This document shows positions 45,101 to 54,719 of a DNA stretch of 64,000 nucleotides, piece after piece. How positions within the stretch are numbered: position 1 is the stretch's first letter; every line of letters begins with the position of its first letter. The notes under the pieces are model-generated. The model was not told the origin of the DNA, ran no database searches, and saw nothing but the letters and a program-made list of their open reading frames with translations. The DNA lies in assembly GCF_021130785.1 (NCBI RefSeq), contig NW_025777469.1:36937-100936 (forward strand), written 5' to 3'. A program made the translations under genes and the position numbers. Origin of the DNA: Homalodisca vitripennis (taxonomy: Eukaryota; Arthropoda; Insecta; Hemiptera; Cicadellidae).

Positions 45101-45770
45101 GGGCAAGACGATTAACATTTTCACGGACAGTCAGGCAGCGCTGATGGCGCTGGATTCTTGCGCAATCAAATCCAAACTGGTTTGGGATTGCTATCAGACC
45201 GTTTCCTTCCTTGCCAGAATCAACATTGTAACCGTTTGTTGGGTTCCTGGTCATGAGGGGATTCCTGGGAACGAAAGAGCTGATGCCCTGGCCAACCAGG
45301 GCTCAGCAACAATTATGACGGGCCCTCAACCATTCTGCGGTGTTCCAAGGTGTGAATCCTCTAGGGTTGTCTCGAAATGGATTCGCGCGGAGCATGGGAG
45401 AAGGTGGAGGTTGCATCCGGGTTTGAGAGTGAGTAGAATGGAGTGATTACAGTCACTTTCCTCCAAGGTGGCCTCGGACCTTCTCTCATTAAACAGATCA
45501 ATGTCTTCTAAGGTCATTGGTCTCATTACGGGGCATGGTCACCTGAAGAAGCATCTACACAGAGTTGGCATCCTTCAGGAGGATCCGCTCTGTGGAAGGT
45601 GTAATGAGCAGGAGGAGACTGCTGAGCACCTGCTCTTTGATTGCCCTGCAATAGCAAGAGAGCGGTATGCCATCTTTGGTAGCTTGAACAGGGGTGGCGA
45701 GTTTTCCCAGGAGGACTTGATAGGTTGTTTTCGGCGGTTTGTTGAACTGCTGAAGTTTGTAGACTGGTAG
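42137..45770 (+). pseudogene. LINE ORF2: endonuclease, reverse transcriptase, RNase H, zinc knuckle; one frameshift, one stop
   Basis: From MGIKVLQINLQHNKAA. APE-type endonuclease: LQINLQHN, ALIQEPWI, VVGCDANSHNEAW, SLSDHAHICF (to about 42800). Reverse transcriptase: FRPICLSSFLLKTMEK, VFLDIEGAFDNT, GCPQGGVLSPLLWN, GYADDIVILV (catalytic YADD near 44142), VKYLGVILDR. A run of seven C at about 44686 breaks the frame. The next frame continues DIVIRAMARKSAY and a complete RNase H: WYTDGSK, FQAEVAAIMECA, FTDSQAAL, CWVPGHEGIPGNERADALA. A stop at 45444 is followed by the CCHC knuckle CGRCNEQEETAEHLLFDC. All catalytic residues I can check are present, so only two lesions separate it from an open frame. 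Confidence 0.93.
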
Positions 45771-45863
45771 GCCTCATGGTGTTTCCGGGGTGCGCAAAAG
45801 GCCCTTGAGGCTTAAGTGCATGGCAGTAGGCCGCCCCAAGGGGGAAAAAAAACCTGTTTTTGA

Positions 45864-46261
45864 TTTCCGGCCAACAACCTCGGAACCCAGCGAGCACTAA
45901 TTTTTCTGAAGCCAAGGTGGTCTGTGATTGCAGACTGAACACTCCCGTAGCTGATACCAATTTCCGACGAGATTTCTTGAACAGTTAACTGGCGATCACC
46001 TTCAATAAGCTGTCGAACTGCTCTAATGTTGTCATCTGTAAGACTTGACCTTGGGCGTCGACCGTGACTTTCGTTTTCAGCACGTTCTCGGCCATCCCTA
46101 AATTCTCTGGCCCACGTATACACTCGATTTTGAGACAGAGTAGTGTCCCCAAACTGTGCCAGCAAACGAATAAAAATTTCCGAAGGCTTAACACCTTCAT
46201 TTGTTAAAAATTTTATGACGATGCGTTGCGCAACAGATGGATGTACCTCTCGCTCGGTCAT
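45864..46261 (-). pseudogene. Mariner transposase, N-terminal half
   Basis: From ATG at 46261 it reads MTEREVHPSVAQRIVIKFL, then paired helix-turn-helix DNA-binding motifs (VYTWAREFRDGRERAENESH, then LTVQEISSEIGISYGSVQSA), up to RWVPRLLAGNQKQV. The frame then enters the LINE. The reading continues exactly at 37620 in the other half once the target-site duplication is counted once. Confidence 0.93.
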
Positions 46262-46417
46262 GGCTGTACTGAAGGCAGAACACAACGCTAGTGTGAAGCA
46301 AGCAGTTCCCCCCACTCCTATTAAGCAAAACGACAATCGCCAACAGCCGCATCACGTCCGAACATGTTTGGTACAGTCAACAGCAAAATTACCGTTTATA
46401 TTTGATTTGCCCTTGTA

Positions 46418-46914
46418 ATTAACTGACACAATAACATAATTAAATTCATCATCCATTCCGGCTCAAACAGAAGAAAAGTAGATTTCACATATGGATGTTC
46501 TGAAAATATAAAAATTGTGACACATTATTAGAATAGAAAGTTAATTTGTGATCCTATGAAAACTCCAAAGGTATACCAGTTAATATATTCATAATACTTT
46601 TAAATATTAAAAAACTGTGTCATCTCCAAACTTTACAAGATGAAAATTGTCATGAAATTAGTAAATTCGTTTAAAAAAAAGTGGTCTTGCTTTAGTTGTA
46701 GTCAGTCAGAAATTATTGTTTTTGGACATGTATGTTGCTTATAATACTCCTACGTTATTTTATAATACCTCTTTAGATGGAAGGGCACTATTTGTAGTGT
46801 TTGTAAAGTTCTGCTTATTAGGTTCTTTGTTACAGGTAGATATAATTCACCATTTTTCAAGATATATTTGCAATACTAAATGTACATTTAAGAGTGTCAA
46901 AAGTCCATATTATT
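46418..46914. other. AT-rich spacer, no gene recognised
   Basis: Lies between the mariner terminus and a LINE ORF1 fragment. I see no motif or repeat terminus. Confidence 0.4.
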
Positions 46915-47470
46915 AAGTGTTTGCTGACCGTACTCCACCTCAACAACAAAACCCTCAGCAAGTCCTAAATGGTTAGAAACATTTAACAGCTGTGTTGCTG
47001 CTGTCCCAAGCACAAGGATATTACTCCTTTCTTTAACACCATCAATGAGGGAATCAAAATAGTTCTGCATTACTTCGTCTGAAAACCAAAAGTATCATTT
47101 TGTTAATTTTGTTTACTAAAATTACTGACCTGCAACTGTAAAACAGCAATTTCATTTTTTAATTTCAATATTTTTTATTACTTGCATCAAGACCTACCTG
47201 AGTTTGTCATACTTAAAAACCATGTCACCCTTTCAGTAGGGGGAAATGGATTTTACATACAAATGTAAGATTTTTACATTTGCCTTGCAAGATAATTAAC
47301 TGTTGTTTTAAATCATCAATCTCATCACTGGCCAAATCTTGAATTTTAAAAGATTTTTCCTCAGACCTTAATTCTTTTTCCTTTTGTAGACTTCTCTGCA
47401 ATGCGCCCATTTCTTCCATTAATTTGATATTATTGGAAGTAGCCAGAGAGTAGGTTCTCTAATTTATGTA
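46915..47470 (-). pseudogene. LINE ORF1 fragment: coiled coil, then SGNH-like start
   Basis: On the minus strand a heptad-like, Lys/Glu-rich segment (MEEMGALQRSLQKEKELRSE, then DEIDDLKQQLIILQGKCK, 47419-47270) is followed in another frame by DEVMQNYFDSLIDGVKERSN and ILVLGTAATQLLNVSNHLGL (47080-46960). CR1-group ORF1 proteins often have a coiled coil followed by an SGNH-type esterase domain opening with a hydrophobic strand and GDS; here GDS would read GTA. The assignment is inferred from that architecture. Confidence 0.5.
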
Positions 47471-47879
47471 GAGAAATTATTTTGCTAATTAGTGTTACAA
47501 AGTTCTGCAATATTATTGTGTGTTACCAGGTAGATATCTCACTGGTGGTCAGTCAAGGCCACCCAGTCCCATCTAGATTGTCAGATGTTATCTGCACATT
47601 TGAACAGATGTTACAGTGTCAATCACCGTTTCCTAACTGACTAAAGTTGTACTTTTAAAGTTTTATAAATTCTTCACTACAATAATTTGATGTTAGAAGC
47701 ATTATAATTTACTTGTTTTACTCTAACTCACCCTGCATTGAAAACATGTGGTATTTTATGTACTTCAAATGTCACTTTTATAAAATGTGTCTTGAGATAA
47801 AATGTAAGTAATACATTACAAAGTTTATCATAAGAAATGTAGTTTATACCTACATTCTCATTATTCACTGTTAGATCCA

Positions 47880-49060
47880 CCAAAACAACATCCTGAGGTG
47901 AAACAGTGCACTGTTATTGTTACTGTATGTTACTTGGTTATACAAAATATGATTTGCCATACAATAACTCCTATCACAAGTGCGCACACACACACACACA
48001 CACACCACCCCTAGAGACCTGAGAATGACAATACATACTGCTATTTGGTAACACTGAACACAGACCTGTTGAGTAGATAGGTTTGTGCCACTGCTGTCAA
48101 ACAAGCGATATCAACCTTTTTACTAAACAATTAAGATTTGATTTCTCCAATTTTTTTAGATATTGACTGAAAGTTTTGGTGTACAATGCATATACCAGAT
48201 GAGTTCTTGAGTCAATAAAGCTAAACTCCTTATGATGGTTTCGAACAAGATGAACACGCTCACAAAGTAATTTCTATTTAAAAAGTTGTTAAATATAATA
48301 AGAGGAGTGTGTGTATGGATAGAGAAATAACTATTTGAAAATTTTAGTTCAGGAAGCTTATGCTTACTCATCCCGACCAGCCTAGGTACTCTTTTTTTCT
48401 GCCCACTACTTACACAATATCCTTCTTACTTATTGATTGTACCAATAAACACAACTTTTCCAAAACGTCCTATCAGTGTGCCAGGATAACAGTATTCTAG
48501 AACATTATATTGAGGCTTGGAGGGGCTGAAATAGTTCCACCAGATTCCTTACACAGCTGTCACCAATAAGGACTATCTTACTATTTACACTAGATATTTC
48601 TTCTTGAAAATACAGAACATAGCTTGACGACAAAAGGGGTTTACAATATTTATTCTTGAGGCACACAACTTTTTTGTTAGCATTTTTATGACTCTTAGCC
48701 ATAACTAAAATCTTCATCCTGTTTTTCATATTTTTTGTTTAGAAAAATACATTTTGGAAACTTTAAAACTTGGTCTTATTTTTGGTCAATAGTAACTAAG
48801 CTACAGTCGTGCCCTTTGAAGTCAGGCCTAGTATTAATTGGATCTAACATTATATTTATTTTTAGATTAAGATCGGTATCTTGACCTTCATTCGAGCGAA
48901 AGTCTAATGTGAAGACTTGTAGTTTGTTTCATAACTAGTACACAATTAGAATTCAGGTTAGCAAGCCTCTTGTCAACCTCTTCATCTGTTAAATATCTAC
49001 CACTACCATTACAAGATGAATTCAACAATGATCCCATAGTAAAATATATATATTAACAGG
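47880..49060 (-). pseudogene. CR1-group LINE fragment: ORF1 SGNH-like end and endonuclease start
   Basis: Minus-strand frames give GRYLTDEEVDKRLANLNSNC (near 49000), then a block with the SGNH-hydrolase-like motif KIVLIGDSCVRNLVELFQPL (48575-48510). Next comes the start of an endonuclease, VHQNFQSISKKIGEIKS, followed by VDIACLT (48190-48085). This matches HQNIQSISNK and VDIACVTEHW of the element at 38831. The endonuclease is then interrupted by a CA microsatellite (47984-48004), and no RT follows. Frames are broken throughout. Confidence 0.65.
47984..48004. repeat. (CA)n microsatellite
   Basis: About 10 CA units within the decayed LINE endonuclease region. Confidence 0.9.
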
Positions 49061-52000
49061 TTTATCTGACTGTTCGTCTGTGCAGTTTAAGTCTCACTCC
49101 CATGCATCCCTCATGGAGCTGATATTTTTATTGCAATAAAAATACAGTTGATACAAAATGGGTAAATAATTGGAATATAAAATAAAATCATTTTTAATCC
49201 AAATTTATTTCAGAAAATTATAAATAATGCAATTATTTAAAAACAAACAGAAATGTTGATTTCTCCGTACATTAAAAGCCGTAGATTATATGTAAAAGGC
49301 ACAGCAAAAGCATTGATAACCTATTTATGAAAACTGTTAATAATACCAGGACAATTCATTTATTTGCATACAGTAATTTTAAGATAAATAAACTGATCAG
49401 AAAATATCTTCTCTTTTCCTTTGTTAGAATTTTTTTTTGTAATAATAACATAAATATATTAAAAAATTTTCTCACTAACAAGTTTACAATAATTTACATA
49501 AAATCAATTATTGTTTTGATATTAAAAGAGGCAAGACAATAGTAAGATTTATAAGACTTGTTATAATGTGATTCAAGCTCTTACTTCATCACAAAAAGGT
49601 GCTGCCAATGATTTAAACCACATGGAAACTGACATGTTTATTAACTTGTTTCAACTTCTTGCCACCAAATTAGATATCAGATACAAAAGAAGAAAGCAGC
49701 CATTTTAGAGGGGCATAAAGGAAACCAAGTTTGAACCCTACGTACAATACATTGCTAGGGAAGTTGTCATCATTGCTGTAATTAAGTTTCAAGATCTCAA
49801 GTGCACTACTCAACATAATTGTCATGTTTCTCCTTTAAGAATTGTTGCTAATGAATGAGCTCAAAGCTTTCAAAATCCAGGTGCTTCATAAATTAGTTTT
49901 ATGGTGTAATCTTGAAATATTTTTAAGTCTTTAAAAAGAACGTCAAATTATGATTAAGTACTTAAAAAAGAGTTTTTCACAAGTATTTCTAGATAATTAT
50001 AGCTTATTCAAATGTTCATTTAAAGAGTAAACTTTACTTCAAGAAAATAAGTTTGAAATAAAAACAATATTCATTTAAAAGTGGTGAGACTGGATCTGAT
50101 GAAGAATAATAATGTAATAACATTTAAAATTTGATAATACACAAAATGTTCTAATTTTCTGAAAATATGATGTGGTACATGTTTTGATGAAGAAAAACAT
50201 TATAATTGATAAATGTGAATAGTATAGAATAATTTCCACTACGCATGTTTAAGTTATATCTAAATGTCAACATAACATGTACTATAAAAGAGAAATACTT
50301 GCATGTTTATATTTATCAACTAACAATCAGGATATTCCAAAATAAATTACACAAGTTGATTAATCCAACAATTCTGCACACATTTACTTATATAATCACA
50401 AATTTACTTACAAAATACATAAAGAATATACTTAATAAGACTAATTATATCTACAAAATCATAATATACAAATGTAAAATAAAACCACTGATGATAAAGA
50501 AATATTTTCCACAATACTACAGGTGCCGGCATTGTTTTTTTTACACAGCCTTCCCTTACGTGTTGTGATGTGCTCTTTGTTTGCTTGGGTTTAGTCTCAC
50601 CAATCTGGACTTTATGCTGTTCTTGACAAGTTCATCGCCACACTATAGCTTTTGCACATTTTATCCTTATGTATTAGAATTTTTTTACATCTGAAGGAGA
50701 GGGTTGATTTCAATCAAACATATGTTCTATTTTTGTAACATACAACAATAGTAAATGTCCAAAATCCTTTCATTCTTTCAAATGACCTATATTCAATAAC
50801 ACAGACCAAGCGATCATTTCATCTTGTAACATTCTTTGCATTGCAGATTCATCACTATTACCAATACAGAAAAACAAAATACACCACTGAAATAAACATT
50901 TCTTTCCGATTAATGAGGTATATGAATCATGATAATGGTATTGACACATGAATTAAAACAGATCTGTAAAATGGGGACACACCAAATCGATTGTAGTCCA
51001 TTGGCATTTTTTGTGTGCAGTTTAGATCAACTTCAATTGTCCATTGTTAGTTCAAGGGTAAACCAAAAACATAACTCACTTTCTTTACTCTACACACCTT
51101 TATCATCTAACTGGTTAACCATGTATCATTTACTCCTTATTATTCTCTTATCCACATACATCAATGAACTGCAGCTTAACAATCAATTGATTTAACACTC
51201 AAAGTGCTATATTCATAAAGAGGAATGTTTATGCTGTGTTACAGATATTACAGGTTTATTAAATATTTATGTTTGTAAAGTAAAACGTACGAAAGATTCC
51301 TTTATGTACTGACAAAACTAGAAGTACTAATTTGGAACATTGTGAGAAGTTCAGTCAGCATGGTGAGTATCAGCTGACACTATCAGCTATTAGTGTGTTT
51401 TACTTGGTATAATTTTCTGTTTTTAAAATTGTTCTAATTTTTGTTCATGCTTTAGTGCAACATTTGTTACTCAGAAAAAAATTTGAAACATTTTGTATAT
51501 TTTGGAATTTAATAAAGTTTCAATAAAAATACCTCATCAATTATAACAATTTTTGCTTGTTGCTCTTGATCATCTCTCCAGCTCATAGCTCCTTAGTGGA
51601 TGAGTTCACAGTCCAGTATATCACCCTGCCTGGTTTCACAGTTTAGGTATTGGTCCGCCATATTATCAAAGCCGAATCAGGGCAAAGTGGTTCAAGTTAC
51701 CACTGTGTCCCACCTCTAACCACTTCCTTTATGAGACATAATTTGCTAACTGGCGCTTCGTGTACAGCAAATTTCATGTCAGTGGTTGTAGGCGTTAGGG
51801 TGCTGAAAATTGACGTTACTGCACAAATGTTTTGCCACAATATTGCCTACAGTGGACGTTGTGATGAGGTCCTTGGTCTTTTGCCTATGGTTGCTTGCCT
51901 GTCTCATTCGATAGAGGTGTAGTAGAAGACATGGATGAGCCTTCATTGTTGGCTCTCTAGGTATTTGAGATTAGACCAATTGGACCCTAGTCCAGCTGGG

Positions 52001-54560
52001 TGTCTCCTGGCATTATGGTGTGGCCCTCTCATGCAAATGTGTCTACCATCCTGCGATGGAGCCCCAGTGTACATGATAGATGTAAGTCCTACATTGTCCT
52101 GTGGATGAGTTAGGTTAGTTGTCAGTTCTTAGATTTTAAACGTTGATGTGTATATATTTTATTAGCATTAAAAAAAATCATTTCTAGCCTAGTTTTAGTA
52201 TTTAGAGTAGTGAAGGATGAAGCCTGTAAATTTTTCCTGACTGTTATTTGTTGAATTGTTAAACTAAAATTAATTATTTAATTTTTTAATATTTTGTCAT
52301 TACTAGTGAGACTTGCACCTTTTTTGAAACTTGTTAAATAACCATTCAACCTTTTAGATTAGATGATAAAATATAAGAGCAAAACAAAGCCCAAAAATAT
52401 TACTTCAAAGGTGAAAATTAAAAAGCGAATTGCTTAGTTGCGAGTATTGTTTCTACCAAAATTTTGTATGAACGCGAAATCTGAGCGGTGAAAAAACACA
52501 CTCAGTAAGTTTTTACTTAACATTTATGTCACTTTTTAGTTTTAATGCTGCTTTTTTGTAAAAATGGAATAAAAGTATAAAAACTGAATAAAAGTTTTAT
52601 AATTGGCATAAATACTTAAAACATAAAAACACAAAATTACTTTAAAAATCCAACAGTAACCATGACAACAATGTCACTTAGTTCAACTATTATAACAAAC
52701 TTTTACATTGTTAGCCAATTTAACTGCTATTTTAAAATCCCCAAATTGCCAGGATTTTGAATGACCTTTTCCTTTAAAAATAAGCACCAAAAAGTGCAAG
52801 AGGCAGCCAACACAAGATGTTATCAACTTCTTCTTGAGATAATAATTCAGGATTAATACCACACCTATGTGAAACAGCAAGTAAAATTAAGAAATCCCAA
52901 CAGAACTTATTTTATTGTTATTTGTAATAACTGGGGTATAGATCACAACTTAAGTATTTTTTTTCCGTTTGGATAGGACAAAAAAGTTAAAGAAACCAAT
53001 TAGAGTTGCATACTATACATGAAGTTTGTTATACTCCAAATCATAGCAGCACAACCAGGAGATTTACTCCAAAATACTTGAAATGCTATTACTATTATTA
53101 TTAAGTATTGCTATTTGGGTGCAGTGATTTTAGTTATTTTCTTATGTTACTCTTGTTCCAAAGATGTATAAAAAAAACAAAAGAGATTTTTTTCTCACAG
53201 AAAATTCCTGTAAGACCCAAACTAGTGTTATTACTTTAATCATTACTTGAAAGTTTAATTTTGTGTTAATTATTTGGAAATAATCAAAAGTTTGTTGTAA
53301 AATAATCATTTACAAAATAACATAAATAATGCCTGGCTGAGATATTTTTATTTCTTTTTAAGGTTAACTAATAATTATATTATACTATTTACAGTAGGCC
53401 ATACCCTTTTCTAGGTGCAAGTAAATTTTTTCTTCATTTCTCCAAAATAAACAATGAACGGTTTGACAGTTATTTTTACATATACAATAAAAGTTACAGA
53501 GTTCTTAGCCCTTCACACGCCAGTAATAAATCCAATAATTTTCCTGTAATGCCAAAACAAGTACAAATTGTTTGTTTGTTAAGCTTAAAGCTAATTTTTT
53601 TTCATAGCTAAATTATAAAATGTAAAAGCAAAAAATGTATCAAACAGGGTATTTTATTTAAAATTAGCGTATTTAATAATACAAATAAAAAAGAACTATT
53701 TACAAAACTGTTTATTTCAAAAATATTTTCTACTTCGTTGTAAAATTTTACTATAAAATAAGAGAAATATTTCAAACTAATCACAACACTACCACATGAT
53801 GAAGAATAATAACGAGATACGAAGTAGACATACACTCGTGACAACTGAGAAAGGAGTCATTCATGCCATGGATAAGTTTGGTTATGGCTCTGGGAGCAGG
53901 TGGTTGGAGTTAGACAAAGAGCGCTCGAGTGCAGGACGTTTATATATACTTCCTTGGCAACCGCAATAAGCATGCACCGGGCATTGCATTTCGTAGGCCT
54001 TTTGTGAACTACAAAATTCTCCAAGAGAATCTATAATATCGGATATAACTGTATTTGGCGTTTTGGTCAACGTCTGCCATTCTAATATATCAATCTACAG
54101 CGGTGGGAAGGGTTAAGAAATGCCATGTAAACTTTCAATGTACATTTAAGAAAAATGTAATTAAATTTCTTTTCTAAGGTAGGTTATAGAACCCACTGTT
54201 ATAAAACTATATAGTTTGCAACTAAAAATTGTGAGTTATTGCCTATATTGTAATTTAAATCTTCATGTTCATTACCTAACAAATTAATCAGACACAAGAA
54301 CTCAAACTGAAGTTGTTTTTTCAATTTCGTTCATTTAAATTTCAATACCTTTTTAATATATCATTGGAGATTTAACATTAAAATGCATAGTTTCATTTTA
54401 TAATATTTGCAAGACGCATGGTAAAATCTAAAACAGTTATAGGCATTCACAATATGCTTAACAACTAACTAAACAAAAACAACATGAATATAGCTCTTAA
54501 AATACAAAAATATATACTTTGGAATAATAAATTAAGTAAGAAACTAGGCAGGAGAGTCGA
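49061..54560. other. Long AT-rich stretch without recognised genes
   Basis: 5.5 kb. Open frames such as 50245-50568 (Ile/Lys/Tyr-rich) look compositional. Bases 51540-52120 are clearly less AT-rich than the rest and may be a decayed element, but I find no motif. The part nearest 54560 may include the CHMP3 3' UTR, since CHMP3 is transcribed leftward; no poly(A) site can be fixed. Confidence 0.45.
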
Positions 54561-54719
54561 CTAGCTGCGAAGCTTCTGAAGCCTACTCTGCATCTCTTCC
54601 AACTCTTCTGGGTCCTCGACCTCAGCAGAAGTTGACTCTGTGACTGACGCTGCTGGTAGACTGTCTGAGACCACGGCCGGTGCTTGACCCAGTGCTCCAG
54701 CGGTCAGCTCCCAGAGAAC
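54561..54719 (-). CDS. CHMP3: CHMP3 last coding exon and stop
   Basis: Acceptor CTGCGGCAG, then VLWELTAGALGQAPAVVSDS, a Ser/Thr/Glu linker and EELEEMQSRLQKLRS with TAG. 52 codons plus stop. The final helix is the MIT-interacting motif region of the family. The mariner at 54883 lies only 160 bp upstream in the intron. Confidence 0.95.
   Translation of the reverse strand, partial: VLWELTAGALGQAPAVVSDSLPAASVTESTSAEVEDPEELEEMQSRLQKLRS

Larger units (their letters stand above)
37634..45850 (+). mobile_element. RNase H-encoding non-LTR retrotransposon (I/LOA group), inserted in mariner
   Basis: Flanked by AACCTGTTTTTGA at 37621-37633 and 45851-45863, a 13 bp target-site duplication lying in the mariner transposase gene. 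The element begins CTGAGGGCACCCCAATCCC and ends in a short A-run. Its GC content is visibly higher than the surroundings. About 5 kb after removing the nested LINE at 38831-42084, so it appears full length. ORF1 and ORF2 overlap. Confidence 0.93.
36887..46415 (-). mobile_element. Mariner element split by a nested LINE insertion
   Basis: Terminal inverted repeats share GGCAAATCAAATATAAACGG and seven further bases (36890-36916, and 46385-46411 complemented). TA dinucleotides lie at 36885-36886 and 46416-46417. Without the nested DNA (37634-45863, including one copy of the 13 bp duplication) the element is about 1.3 kb, normal for a mariner. It is the oldest layer of the nest. Confidence 0.95.

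Noticed and set aside
42154..45960. Many minus-strand and off-frame frames of 60-184 codons across the LINE ORF2
   Set aside because: Shadows of the endonuclease-RT-RNase H frame, in GC-rich sequence with few chance stops.
36887..46415. The whole 9.5 kb as a single novel large transposon with mariner ends and RT cargo
   Set aside because: The 13 bp target-site duplication and the exact rejoining of the transposase frame show sequential independent insertions instead.
50245..50568. 107-codon plus frame
   Set aside because: Ile/Lys/Asn/Tyr-dominated composition with no motif; likely chance.
53882..54070. 62-codon minus frame with several Cys (QCPVHAYCGC)
   Set aside because: Suggestive spacing but no splice context or family match; too short to call a gene.
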